DNA from: Eutrophocola sp965662685
GTDB lineage: Bacteria > Pseudomonadota > Gammaproteobacteria > Pseudomonadales > Pseudohongiellaceae
DNA length: 64,000 bases
Assembly: GCA_965662685.1 (NCBI GenBank)
Contig: CBFIIQ010000010.1
Location: 1 to 64,000 of the forward strand
Reading direction: 5' to 3'
In this document: piece after piece, positions 16,849 through 25,337 of the stretch
Layout: every line of letters starts with the position of its first letter
Position numbering within the stretch: the stretch's first letter is position 1
Notes under the pieces: model-generated
Databases searched by the model: none
Seen by the model: the letters and a program-made list of their open reading frames with translations, nothing else
Told to the model about the DNA's origin: nothing
Position numbers and translations under genes: made by a program

Positions 16849-18864
16849 TCAGGTTGCTTCGCCCAGCAGATCAGCGGACCCTTTGGGTTCAGCTGGTGTG
16901 GTAGTTTTTGCCTCAAGGTTTTTTGTTTCTTTCAGGCGATAACGCTTGTCAAGAATTGCAGTAATACCGCCGCCTGCCATCAAAAAAGCCCCAAGCCAGA
17001 TCCAGAACACAAATGGTTTCACATGAATCCTTACCACCCAGGCATCTTCCCCTCGAGGGTCACCCAGCGCGGCAAACAAGTCGCGGAAAAATCCGACATT
17101 AATATCCGCCTCTGTCTGCACACTGCCAGTGGCACGATAGGTTCGTTTTTCCGGGAACAGCGAAAGATAAGACTCTCCATTTTTCAGCACAGTAATTTCG
17201 CCAGCATCAGCAATATAATTTGGCCCCTGAACTGGCGACACACCCTCAAAAATAAAAGTATAACGGCCAATATCGATTTGATCGCCCGGTGCCAGACGCA
17301 CATCTCGCTCTACACTGTAATGACTGGTGAGACAGATCCCGAGAATAATAACCGCCATACCAAGGTGGGCAATCTGCATACCATAGTAACTGAGGCTGAG
17401 ACTTTTCAGTCCTGCCACCAGAGAGTTTTTATTCGCTGTTTTAATCTGGATATCTCGCGCTATTCCAAACACAATCCAGAAAGACAGCGTAACCGCGACA
17501 AATATTCCGACATTAACTTCACGCGTTACAACAAGTGGCACCACCACGCCAAGCACAACACTACAGACAAGCACTCTCATTAACTGCTGTTTGAGATAGG
17601 CCAGGGACGTTTTCTTCCAGCGTGAAATGGAACCAATAGTTAGAAATGCGGCCAGAATAGCCATTAAAGGTAGAAAGATGGTATTAAAATAGGGAGGCCC
17701 CACTGACACCATGTTGGCTTCCCCATTTATCGCTTCATGTATTAAAGGATAAAGCGTGCCGAGCAAAATACCGGCGGTAGACACAACCAACAGGATATTG
17801 TTTATTAATAAAAACACCTCTCTTGAGGTTGCTGTATAACTGGCCGTTCCTTTCACCACCGGCGCACGGAGTGCATATAAAAACAGCGATGCACCAATGA
17901 CCAGTAACAGTATCGCAAGCAGCACCAGGCCACGTTCAGGATCTACTGCAAAGGCATGTACCGAGGTGATCAATCCAGACCTGACGATGAATGTCCCGAG
18001 CAGGCTTAAAGAGAAAGCTGCAATTGCCAGCAATACCGTCCAGCTTTTAAAAACACCGCGTTTTTCCGTTACTGCCAGCGAGTGGATTAATGCTGTGCCT
18101 ACCAGCCACGGCATGAAGGCGACATTTTCTACCGGATCCCAGAACCACCAGCCACCCCAGCCCAGTTCGTAATAAGCCCACCAACTGCCCAGTGCGATAC
18201 CTATAGTCAGAAAAGCCCAGGCTGTATTGGTCCATGGGCGCGTCCAGCGTGCCCAGGCCGCATCCAGTTTTCCGGTAAGCAGTGCAGTAATAGCAAAAGC
18301 ATAGGCTACAGAAAATCCCACGTAACCCATATAAAGAAATGGCGGGTGTACGATCAAACCAAAATCCTGTAGCAATGGATTCAAGTCAGTGCCTTCAGCT
18401 GGCGTGTTTAGCATCAGGCGGTCAAAGGGATTGGAGGTCAGCAACATGAATAAAAGAAAACAGACGCTGATAATGCCCATTACTGACAGCACGCGAGCCA
18501 GAATATCCAGCGGCAGATTGCGGCTGAACAGGCTGACAGCATAAGTCCAGCTGGCAACCATCAGGACCCACAACAGCAGCGAGCCTTCATGTCCGCCCCA
18601 AACAGCAGTAAATTTGTAGTACCAGGGCAGCAGTGTATTTGAATTTCTCGCCACATAAGCTACTGAAAAATCATCATGCAGGAAAGCCCACGCCAGACAG
18701 CTGAAGCTCACCACCATGAATACCCAGATACCCGAGCATATTGGTCGTGATAGCGTCATCAGCAGCTGGTTATTTCGATATACCCCGAGCATTGGCAGCA
18801 CACTTAAAAGCAGCGCCAGACTAAGGGCCAGGACCAGAGAAAAGTTACCCAGTTCAGGAATCAT
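16849..18864 (-). CDS. ccmF: Cytochrome c haem lyase subunit CcmF
   Basis: 671 residues from ATG 18864, whose start overlaps the ccmE stop as ATGA and gives the usual CcmF beginning MIPELGN. A further in-frame ATG at 18873 is less likely. It has about 13-15 membrane helices, the tryptophan-rich WWD motif (WGGWWFWDPVENVAFMPW) and flanking His residues that position haem b. CcmF, with CcmH and CcmI, transfers haem from CcmE to the apocytochrome CxxCH. Size and motifs match the family. Confidence 0.95.
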   Translation of the reverse strand: MIPELGNFSLVLALSLALLLSVLPMLGVYRNNQLLMTLSRPICSGIWVFMVVSFSCLAWAFLHDDFSVAYVARNSNTLLPWYYKFTAVWGGHEGSLLLWVLMVASWTYAVSLFSRNLPLDILARVLSVMGIISVCFLLFMLLTSNPFDRLMLNTPAEGTDLNPLLQDFGLIVHPPFLYMGYVGFSVAYAFAITALLTGKLDAAWARWTRPWTNTAWAFLTIGIALGSWWAYYELGWGGWWFWDPVENVAFMPWLVGTALIHSLAVTEKRGVFKSWTVLLAIAAFSLSLLGTFIVRSGLITSVHAFAVDPERGLVLLAILLLVIGASLFLYALRAPVVKGTASYTATSREVFLLINNILLVVSTAGILLGTLYPLIHEAINGEANMVSVGPPYFNTIFLPLMAILAAFLTIGSISRWKKTSLAYLKQQLMRVLVCSVVLGVVVPLVVTREVNVGIFVAVTLSFWIVFGIARDIQIKTANKNSLVAGLKSLSLSYYGMQIAHLGMAVIILGICLTSHYSVERDVRLAPGDQIDIGRYTFIFEGVSPVQGPNYIADAGEITVLKNGESYLSLFPEKRTYRATGSVQTEADINVGFFRDLFAALGDPRGEDAWVVRIHVKPFVFWIWLGAFLMAGGGITAILDKRYRLKETKNLEAKTTTPAEPKGSADLLGEAT

Positions 18865-19316
18865 TGATGGCATACCTCGGCAGTTTCGGTTTCAGCGGCA
18901 TCAAGCGAGGCTTTCACTTCCGCAGACATATAATTCTCATCATGCTTGGCCAGAATCTGTGTTGCCCTGAAAACCCCATCTTCATCAAGGGCACCGTCGG
19001 CTACGACACCCTGCCCTTCACGAAAAAGATCTGGTAATGGGCCACTGAAACTCACCAGAATATCATTACAAAAGTCCGTCGCCAGGAAATTGACCTCAGT
19101 GCCATCAAGACCATCTTTTATCACGCTGCCGGTCTTTACCATACCGCCCACTCGAAAATTTTGCCCTTGAGAAACATCACCGGAATAAACTTCCGTAGGG
19201 GTATAGAACACATTGATTCCCTCATTGAGGGCAACCAATAACAAGCCGACAGCCAGTGCTGCTCCGAATAATATAAATATCACAATGGCCAGTTTTTGTT
19301 GGCGGTGGGCTAACAT
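18861..19316 (-). CDS. ccmE: Haem chaperone CcmE
   Basis: 151 residues. An N-terminal membrane anchor (LAIVIFILFGAALAVGLLL) is followed by the beta-barrel haem carrier. The haem-binding His is H125 in AKHDENYM, with the usual FRVGGMVKTGSV early motif. CcmE holds haem covalently in the periplasm between CcmC and CcmF. It is translationally coupled to ccmF by the ATGA overlap. About 115 bases with no recognised feature separate it from ccmD. Confidence 0.95.
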   Translation of the reverse strand: MLAHRQQKLAIVIFILFGAALAVGLLLVALNEGINVFYTPTEVYSGDVSQGQNFRVGGMVKTGSVIKDGLDGTEVNFLATDFCNDILVSFSGPLPDLFREGQGVVADGALDEDGVFRATQILAKHDENYMSAEVKASLDAAETETAEVCHQ

Positions 19317-19431
19317 GTCAATTTTCTCTCACTATTCCAATGTCGTTATTATGCTTTACCAAGCTTTACGTAGTTGCTGACTATTCAGGCTAAAAAAACT
19401 TCAAGCCAGTGATCCTGTTTAATAATGCAGC

Positions 19432-19614
19432 CTAGGCACTGTTGCGTTGCATTCTGGCTTTTTGAGCCTTGATTATTTTTCGCTTTGCCAATACCGGCTG
19501 TATCAGGTTATACGCAATCATGAGCGCAAACACACCATAGGAAGACCATACGTATTTAGCGTGACCACCCATGGCGAAAAATTCTGCAAGACTTTGAAAC
19601 TGGAATTCAGGCAT
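19432..19614 (-). CDS. ccmD: Haem exporter small subunit CcmD
   Basis: 60 residues. The N-terminal FQSLAEFFAMGGHAKYVWSSYG and one membrane helix followed by a basic tail (KRKIIKAQKARMQR) are typical of CcmD, which helps release haem-loaded CcmE from CcmC. Its ATG lies 8 bases inside the end of ccmC. Confidence 0.93.
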   Translation of the reverse strand: MPEFQFQSLAEFFAMGGHAKYVWSSYGVFALMIAYNLIQPVLAKRKIIKAQKARMQRNSA

Positions 19615-20368
19615 TGCCGGACTCCTTCATATTACTTGCCACAAGATCGCTTACCCACTGAGATCGTCGTTCCCGCAACAAAATTTCATTGCGCGTTCTG
19701 AGAATCAAGGCAATCAGAAAAAATCCGAGAATACCAAAGCCCACAAAAAACGCGGGAATCCAGACTTCCGGTGGATTGGCTGCGGTATCGCTGAGGGAAA
19801 GATTACTCGCCCCCTGATGCAGGGTGTTCCACCAGTCGACGGAGTACTTGATAATTGGCAGGTTAACCACGCCAACAAGACTCAAAACCGCACATGCCCT
19901 GGCACCGGAATCAATGGAATCAAAAGCCGAACGCAGGGCGATTATACCCACGTAAAGAAAAAGCATTATCAGCGTCGATGTCAGGCGCGCATCCCAGATC
20001 CACCAGGTGCCCCAGGTAGGAATGCCCCAGAGTGAACCGGTTGCCAGAGCCACCGCTGTAACAGTTGCACCGATAGGCGCACAGGCCTTGGCAATCATAT
20101 CGGCCACCTTGATCTTCCATATCAGGTAACCGGCACTGAAACAGGCCATCATGGCATAACAACCCATCGCCAGAGTTGCCATCGGCACATGGATATAGGC
20201 AATACGGTAATTTTCTCCCATCTGGTAATCGGGAGGAGTAAAAGCAAGGCCCCAGGCCAGGCCTGTGCCCAGCAAAATCACCGTAAACCAGCTCAGCCAG
20301 GGCAGATACCTGTCAGTCTTGCTGTAAAACAATCTGGGTGAACCTAATTGTAAAAACCACTGCCACAT
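19607..20368 (-). CDS. ccmC: Haem exporter permease CcmC
   Basis: 253 residues with six membrane helices. The periplasmic tryptophan motif WGTWWIWDARLTSTLIM and the early YIHVPMA His identify CcmC, which loads haem onto CcmE. The first residues (MWQWFLQLGSPRLFY) are typical of the family. It lies 46 bases after ccmB and overlaps ccmD. Confidence 0.95.
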   Translation of the reverse strand: MWQWFLQLGSPRLFYSKTDRYLPWLSWFTVILLGTGLAWGLAFTPPDYQMGENYRIAYIHVPMATLAMGCYAMMACFSAGYLIWKIKVADMIAKACAPIGATVTAVALATGSLWGIPTWGTWWIWDARLTSTLIMLFLYVGIIALRSAFDSIDSGARACAVLSLVGVVNLPIIKYSVDWWNTLHQGASNLSLSDTAANPPEVWIPAFFVGFGILGFFLIALILRTRNEILLRERRSQWVSDLVASNMKESGNA

Positions 20369-20414
20369 ATATTTCGTTAAAATCCCGGAAAGACTGAATA
20401 ATTTTCAGATAAAG

Positions 20415-21107
20415 TTAATTCACACTGATTCGCAAAGCGGCTGCAATGGCCAGTGGCGATAGACAAATAGCCAGAACCAGCATTGCTCCCAGCAACGCCA
20501 GTAAACCGGTATAAGGCAGGCTATCAAGGGCCGCAGAAACCATACCGGTACCAAACACCAGCACCGGTATATAAAGCGGCAATATTAACACAGCCAGCAG
20601 TAAACCACTTCTTGAAAGCCCTACCGTCAAAGCCATGCCAATAGCGCCAAGCAGGCATAAAATAGGCGTTCCTGCCAACAATCCCAATATCAACGGCAAA
20701 ATACCGGACGCGGGCATAGCCAGCATTACGGCAAAAACAGGTGCCAGGACCAGAATCGGTAAACAGGCAATCAACCAGTGGCTTAATACCTTGGCCAATA
20801 ATAAAAAATACAGCGGCTGCGGGCTCATTAACAATTGTTCCAGCGAACCATCTTCATAATCCGCGCGAAACAGGCTTTCCATGGAAAACATAATGGCCAG
20901 CAAGGTGGTTACCCAGATCACGCCTGAAGCAATACCACTGAGGAATTCAGAATCAGCACCGCCACCAAGTGGAAACAGTGTCACCGCGATAATGAAGAAC
21001 ATCAGCGGATTGATAACGTCACCAGGAGAGCGGAATGCCAGTAGCAATTCACGCCTGACTGTCGCAACGATGACAGACACCAGCCCCATACGCGGATTAT
21101 TCATCAT
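20415..21107 (-). CDS. ccmB: Haem exporter permease CcmB
   Basis: 230 residues, six hydrophobic helices. The starting region RRELLLAFRSPGDVINPLMFFI and the cytoplasmic loop EDGSLEQLLMSP are characteristic of CcmB, the ABC permease partner of CcmA. Two ATG codons (21107 and 21104) overlap the ccmA stop, so translation is coupled. Confidence 0.95.
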   Translation of the reverse strand: MMNNPRMGLVSVIVATVRRELLLAFRSPGDVINPLMFFIIAVTLFPLGGGADSEFLSGIASGVIWVTTLLAIMFSMESLFRADYEDGSLEQLLMSPQPLYFLLLAKVLSHWLIACLPILVLAPVFAVMLAMPASGILPLILGLLAGTPILCLLGAIGMALTVGLSRSGLLLAVLILPLYIPVLVFGTGMVSAALDSLPYTGLLALLGAMLVLAICLSPLAIAAALRISVN

Positions 21108-21739
21108 GAGTTGTCAGCCTCATCATTACTGCGATCAAGGTCCAGCACTTCAACCGGGCATTGCAATTGCAAAGGATGATGGGTAGTCAGCATCAGTGCC
21201 CCCCCTTCTTTGACAAAGCTGGCCAGCATGGTTTCAAGTTCAGCAACACCGCGTTTGTCCAGCGCGGTAAAAGGCTCATCCAGAATCCACATTTTTGCCG
21301 CTATTAACTTCATTCGGGCCAGACTGACACGTCTTTGCTGTCCTGCTGACATCACATAACAGGGCACATCTTCATAGCCGGCAAGACCAAACGATGCCAA
21401 TGCTGCGGGAATACCCCCGTCATCACTAATGCCCCTTGATGCACAAAACCAGCGCAAATTTTCAGTCGGGCTTAAGCTCTTGTTGATTGCAGGGGCATGT
21501 CCCAGATAGAAAACAGCATCTCGGAATTCGGTTCGCACCTTCTGGATAGGCTGATTATTCCAGAGAATTTCTCCTTCATAATCGGTATTCAGCCCACACA
21601 GGATGCGCAGCAAGGTGGTTTTGCCACTGCCATTGGAACCCTGAATCTGCATTACCTGTCCCGGCGAGAGGGAAAAATCCAGATGCTGGAACAGCACCCG
21701 GTCATCCCTTTCACAAAACAGGCCTTGGCCTTCAAGCAT
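21104..21739 (-). CDS. ccmA: Haem exporter ATP-binding protein CcmA
   Basis: 211 residues. The Walker A site is GSNGSGKTT (34-42), the ABC signature SAGQQRR begins at residue 131, and Walker B MWILDEPF has the catalytic D154-E155. CcmA with CcmB hydrolyses ATP to free haem-CcmE from the CcmCDE complex. It is the first ccm gene, 136 bases downstream of dcd on the same strand, so the operon may start here or be read through from dcd. Confidence 0.95.
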   Translation of the reverse strand: MLEGQGLFCERDDRVLFQHLDFSLSPGQVMQIQGSNGSGKTTLLRILCGLNTDYEGEILWNNQPIQKVRTEFRDAVFYLGHAPAINKSLSPTENLRWFCASRGISDDGGIPAALASFGLAGYEDVPCYVMSAGQQRRVSLARMKLIAAKMWILDEPFTALDKRGVAELETMLASFVKEGGALMLTTHHPLQLQCPVEVLDLDRSNDEADNS

Positions 21740-21875
21740 TTCTCTTCCCCAGTTGTATCCGACTTCCCTGAACCCGGATACAGCTTTTTAAAGCCGGCGA
21801 TTATACCGAAAAATCAAGGAGATAGTGCTGAATAACCGTGCAAATAAAGCGAACGGAATGTGGTCAATTTTTCTA

Positions 21876-22445
21876 TCAGGATTTTGGCGGAGTTACACCG
21901 GTCTGACCCATGTATTTACCGTTACGATCCTTGTAGGTCACTTCACATTGTTCGTCTGATTCGTAGAACAACATTTGAGCAACCCCCTCGTTGGCATAAA
22001 TTTTTGCCGGTAAGGGAGTGGTGTTGGAAAATTCAAGCGTGACATGGCCCTCCCACTCCGGTTCCAGCGGTGTGACATTAACAATGATGCCGCAGCGGGC
22101 GTAGGTTGATTTGCCAAGGCATACCGTCAACACATTGGAAGGAATACGAAAATATTCAACGGTGCGGGCTAAAGCAAAGGAATTTGGAGGAATAATGCAT
22201 GAGTCAGCTTCAATACCAACAAAGCTGTTTTCATCAAAGTTTTTCGGGTCGACCACGCTGGAGGTCAGAACATTGGTAAAAATCTTGAATTCATTGGCAC
22301 AGCGGACATCATAACCATAGCTGGAAGTGCCATAGGAAATGACACGCTTGCCATTCACTTCCCTGACCTGACCTGGCTCAAAAGGTTCGAGCATTCCATG
22401 TTCCTGCGCCATGCGCCGAATCCATTTGTCAGACTTTATTGTCAT
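21876..22445 (-). CDS. dcd: dCTP deaminase
   Basis: 189 residues from ATG 22445. The open frame upstream adds ten poorly conserved residues. It has the family hallmarks MTIKSDKWIRRMA, SYGYDVRC, the catalytic-site CGIIVNVTPLEPEWEGHVTLEFSN with its Glu, and a C-terminal KYMGQTGVTPPKS. It converts dCTP to dUTP, feeding dTTP synthesis in the cytoplasm. Length is standard. Confidence 0.95.
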   Translation of the reverse strand: MTIKSDKWIRRMAQEHGMLEPFEPGQVREVNGKRVISYGTSSYGYDVRCANEFKIFTNVLTSSVVDPKNFDENSFVGIEADSCIIPPNSFALARTVEYFRIPSNVLTVCLGKSTYARCGIIVNVTPLEPEWEGHVTLEFSNTTPLPAKIYANEGVAQMLFYESDEQCEVTYKDRNGKYMGQTGVTPPKS

Positions 22446-22557
22446 GCTTATTTCCTTCCAGTAAAAAAACAGCAAATACTACTGTGTAAAGAGCCAATAC
22501 TCCATGAGTAATGGTGCATAAAGAGGAAAATCATCCACTTTTAATTTGGCACAATGT

Positions 22558-22566
22558 TGCTATAAT
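22558..22566 (+). promoter_or_regulatory. Extended -10 promoter
   Basis: TGCTATAAT is a perfect extended -10 element (TGn plus TATAAT). The -35 is weak (TTTTAA-like at 22539-22544). Direction fits the cytochrome c gene at 22834. Confidence 0.5.
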
Positions 22567-22625
22567 CGCGCCCCGTCCAAACAGCATGAGATAAATTACA
22601 AAGTAAACTTCCGGTTCTTCTCCCG

Positions 22626-22658
22626 CTGGTCACATGAGCAGGTCAAGCATGTGATCAG
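22626..22658 (+). other. Stem-loop in the cytochrome c leader
   Basis: CTGGTCACATG (22626-22636) pairs with CATGTGATCAG (22648-22658) over 11 bp with one G.U pair and an 11-base loop. No T-tract follows, so it is not a terminator. It could be an RNA regulatory or stabilising element. Confidence 0.55.
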
Positions 22659-22698
22659 ATAGCAGCAAGAACGCGTAAAACTATTAAGACCTGAAGCC

Positions 22699-22731
22699 AG
22701 TTAACTTAAATAGTTAACCTGGGTAGTTAAC
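22699..22731 (+). repeat. Phased AGTTAAC direct repeats
   Basis: AGTTAAC starts at 22699, 22712 and 22725, an exact 13-bp period. A fourth copy is at 22788, and AGTTAAAACTTAAC follows just before the ribosome site. The core GTTAAC is itself a palindrome. They probably form an operator array for an unidentified regulator of the cytochrome c gene. Confidence 0.6.
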
Positions 22732-22833
22732 GTTAAAGGAACACCCCCAAAGCGGTGTGCGTTTCAAAAATAATTCAGCTGATGTTCAGTTAACCCGTTA
22801 TTAAATAGTTAAAACTTAACCAGGAGTAACCCA

Positions 22834-23172
22834 ATGAAGTTGAAAGCAACAATCGCAATTGCTGCCCTCGTCTCCCTGTTTGCCTCCAGCGCTTTTGCTG
22901 CCGGTGATGCAGAACGCGGCAAACCCCTTTATGCTACTTGCGGCGCCTGTCATGGTGCTAACGGTGAAGGTATGCAGGCACTCAATGCACCCTCTTTGGC
23001 CGGGCAGGAAGAATGGTATGTTATTCGCCAGTTGAAAAATTTCAAGTCAGGTATCCGCGGATCTGATTCCAGAGATACATTCGGCATGCAGATGGCACCA
23101 ATGGCCATGACTTTGCCAACAGACCAGGCCATTGAAGATGTAGCTGCCTACATCAACTCCCTGGAAAAATAA
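22834..23172 (+). CDS. Small periplasmic class I cytochrome c (c553/c5-like)
   Basis: 112 residues. The signal peptide MKLKATIAIAALVSLFASSAFA is followed by a single haem site CGACH (residues about 33-37) in ATCGACHGANGEGMQ. A QLKNFKSGIRG segment and a Met ligand in MQMAPMAMTL follow, as in small electron-transfer cytochromes of the c4/c5/c553 type. It would shuttle electrons between respiratory complexes in the periplasm. GGAG precedes the start. It is a single-gene transcript ended by the terminator at 23186. Confidence 0.92.
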   Translation: MKLKATIAIAALVSLFASSAFAAGDAERGKPLYATCGACHGANGEGMQALNAPSLAGQEEWYVIRQLKNFKSGIRGSDSRDTFGMQMAPMAMTLPTDQAIEDVAAYINSLEK

Positions 23173-23185
23173 GTAATTTGTTGTG

Positions 23186-23216
23186 AAAAAAACCCGGTCT
23201 TTACCGGGTTTTTTTA
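23186..23216 (+). terminator. Bidirectional terminator between cytochrome c and recJ
   Basis: AAAAAACCCGGT pairs with ACCGGGTTTTTT around a small loop. A and T tracts on both flanks mean it can end transcripts from either strand, matching the convergent genes. Confidence 0.9.
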
Positions 23217-23261
23217 TATCCTGAAATTTTCCCCAAGCTTAAAGATCTGATGCAAAGGCAA

Positions 23262-25001
23262 TCAGGCCAGCTCAAAATCCACAATGGCATCCACCATCAG
23301 TTGTGCATTACTGACACCACGAAACTCATTTACATCCAGCCGATATACAACAGTAATGGTAGCCAGTCTGTTCTCCAGTAAAACCTGTTCGGTATTAAAG
23401 GCAATAGCATCGATCAACTGCTCGGAATCTGGCACCTGTAATGTCAGTTTCAAGTGTTTCTCACCCACTACCCGACTATTAATCACTACAAATTTTCCCT
23501 GAAACTCGGGTTCCGAAAAATGTTGCCCCCAGGGCCCTGCTTCACGCAATACACTGGCAAAATCCAGAGAGAAGCAATCCTTTTCCAGCTCACCATCAAT
23601 GTATTTTTTATGCTGCAACAGGTCCTCTCCCAGCGCACTGGCTAGCACCTTGTCAAACGCAGTAACAAAAGCCTGGAAATCCTCCTCCCTGATGGCAAGC
23701 CCAGCGGCCATGGCATGGCCACCAAAGCGTTGCAGGATGTCTGGATTTTGTGTCGCGACGACATCCAGAGCATCACGAATATGCAGACCTTCAAGGGAAC
23801 GAGCTGAGCCCTTGATCATTTTCTTGCCGTCCTGCATTTCTCCGCCTTCAGCAAAAATAATGCAGGGACGGTGATATTTCTCCTTGATTCTTGAAGCCAG
23901 AATACCAATCACGCCCTGGTGCCATGTCGGGTCATACAGGCAGATGCTTAAAGCCTCATTGGTATTTATGTCCACATGTTCCAGAGCTGTCATTGCCTGA
24001 AGCTGCATATCCTGCTCAATTTGCCTGCGATCTTTATTCAGCGCATCCAGCTGATGCGCCATTTCTCTCGCTTTGGAAGGGTTATCTTCAAGCAGGCAGT
24101 CGATCCCCAGAGACATATCATCGAGCCTGCCTGCGGCATTCAGCCGCGGCCCTGCAGCAAAGCCCAGGTCACTGGCAACAACGTTTTGCGGATTTCGACC
24201 GGCGACTTCCAGCAAGGCTCTGATGCCTGGCCGCCCCCGACCATTCCTGATAATGCCCATGCCATGTTTCACCAGACGCCGGTTATTCTGATCCAGTGGC
24301 ACCACATCCGCCACTGTGCCCAGAGCGACCAGATCAAGGAAACTGGCCAATTTGGGCTCAGCCTGACCTGCTTTTTCAAAATAGTTCTGCATGCGTAATT
24401 CTGCACGTAAAGCGCTCATCAGATAAAACACTACGCCGACACCCGCCAATGATTTACTGGGAAACTCACAGTCGGGTAAATTGGGATTTATGATACAACT
24501 GGCATCGGGCAAAGAAGTGCCGGGTAAATGATGGTCTGTTACAAGCACCTCAATCCCTGCAGCCTTGGCCTGTCTAACACCATCATGACTGGCTATTCCA
24601 TTGTCCACCGTGACAATCAAATCAGGATTTCTTTGCTGGGCGACACTGACTATTTCCGGAGTGAGACCATAGCCATATTCAAAACGATTAGGCACCAGGA
24701 AATCAATATTGTGATGTCCCATAGCACGCAGGCAGATCAAAAATAAAGCGCTACTCGTTGCACCATCGGCATCAAAGTCCCCTACTACCAGAATATTTTT
24801 ACTTTCATTAATAGCCTCTACCAGAATATCAACAGCGCTTGCTATATTTTTTAACAGGGATGGGGGATATAAACCGGCAAGCTCCAGACTCAGGTCACTT
24901 TCACTGACCACGCCCCTGGCAGCATAAACTTTTTTCAATACCGGATGTACAGTGTCATCAAGACCGGATATTGCACCAGCTGGTCTTTCCAGAATTTTCA
25001 T
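23262..25001 (-). CDS. recJ: Single-stranded-DNA-specific exonuclease RecJ
   Basis: 579 residues, the usual RecJ length. The DHH-superfamily motifs are in order: GDFDADG (74-80), TVDNG with D133, and VTDHHLPG with D156-H157-H158. GVGVVFYLMSALR and GFAAGPRLNAAGRLDDM follow, and the DHHA1 motif GGHAMAAGL comes later. RecJ degrades single-stranded DNA 5' to 3' in recombination and mismatch repair, using Mn2+ or Mg2+. A plausible promoter lies 66-95 bases upstream of the start. Confidence 0.95.
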   Translation of the reverse strand: MKILERPAGAISGLDDTVHPVLKKVYAARGVVSESDLSLELAGLYPPSLLKNIASAVDILVEAINESKNILVVGDFDADGATSSALFLICLRAMGHHNIDFLVPNRFEYGYGLTPEIVSVAQQRNPDLIVTVDNGIASHDGVRQAKAAGIEVLVTDHHLPGTSLPDASCIINPNLPDCEFPSKSLAGVGVVFYLMSALRAELRMQNYFEKAGQAEPKLASFLDLVALGTVADVVPLDQNNRRLVKHGMGIIRNGRGRPGIRALLEVAGRNPQNVVASDLGFAAGPRLNAAGRLDDMSLGIDCLLEDNPSKAREMAHQLDALNKDRRQIEQDMQLQAMTALEHVDINTNEALSICLYDPTWHQGVIGILASRIKEKYHRPCIIFAEGGEMQDGKKMIKGSARSLEGLHIRDALDVVATQNPDILQRFGGHAMAAGLAIREEDFQAFVTAFDKVLASALGEDLLQHKKYIDGELEKDCFSLDFASVLREAGPWGQHFSEPEFQGKFVVINSRVVGEKHLKLTLQVPDSEQLIDAIAFNTEQVLLENRLATITVVYRLDVNEFRGVSNAQLMVDAIVDFELA

Positions 25002-25337
25002 ATTTACCCGATTATTTTCACTTGTGCGTATGTGCTTTACCTTGAATACGCCAAATTTCGACCCAACTTATAGTAAAGAAGTTAAACCTTTGTCCTTAAG
25101 CAAGACTGCCGGGACATTTAAGCTGCAGTTTAACGAAACAAGAATGATGCAAGGCATTATACGGTTATGACTTGCATGCCGGGTAACGAATGCCGGATGT
25201 AAAAGGAACTAATTCCTGTAATTTCGGCCTAATAGATTAATCAAACTTTAACTGAAACCTTAACCCAGCTTTCAGGTTTTTCGTCAAACGTGCAAGCAAA
25301 AAACACTTTTTGAGACTTTATACAGACAGGCCAGATC
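25002..25337. other. Divergent intergenic region recJ / HtrA
   Basis: 336 bases between divergent genes. A recJ promoter candidate is described separately. For the protease gene no convincing -35/-10 pair was found. No RNA gene or repeat was recognised. Confidence 0.5.
25067..25096 (-). promoter_or_regulatory. Candidate recJ promoter
   Basis: On the minus strand AGGACA (25091-25096) and TATAAG (25067-25072) are separated by 18 bases. They match the sigma-70 hexamers at 4 and 5 of 6 positions and lie about 70 bases upstream of the recJ ATG. Confidence 0.4.

Larger units (their letters stand above)
22446..22833 (+). other. Gene-free leader region upstream of the small cytochrome c
   Basis: 388 bases with no gene. 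They hold an extended -10 promoter (22558-22566), an 11-bp stem-loop (22626-22658) and a set of GTTAAC repeats (22699-22794) before the cytochrome c start. If transcription begins near 22573 the leader is about 260 nt, unusually long for such a gene. A separate small RNA is possible. Confidence 0.55.

Noticed and set aside
22547..22560. Sigma-54 promoter (TGGCAC...TTGC)
   Set aside because: The gap between the two elements is 4 bases where 5 are required, and a perfect extended -10 for the housekeeping sigma overlaps it.
24952..25170. Short plus-strand frame at the recJ start
   Set aside because: It overlaps the recJ N-terminus and its promoter region, and no ribosome site or family match is seen.
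25188..25225. Sigma-E promoter before the HtrA gene
   Set aside because: GGAACT is present but no matching TCTGA-like -10 lies at about 16 bases, so the resemblance is not convincing.
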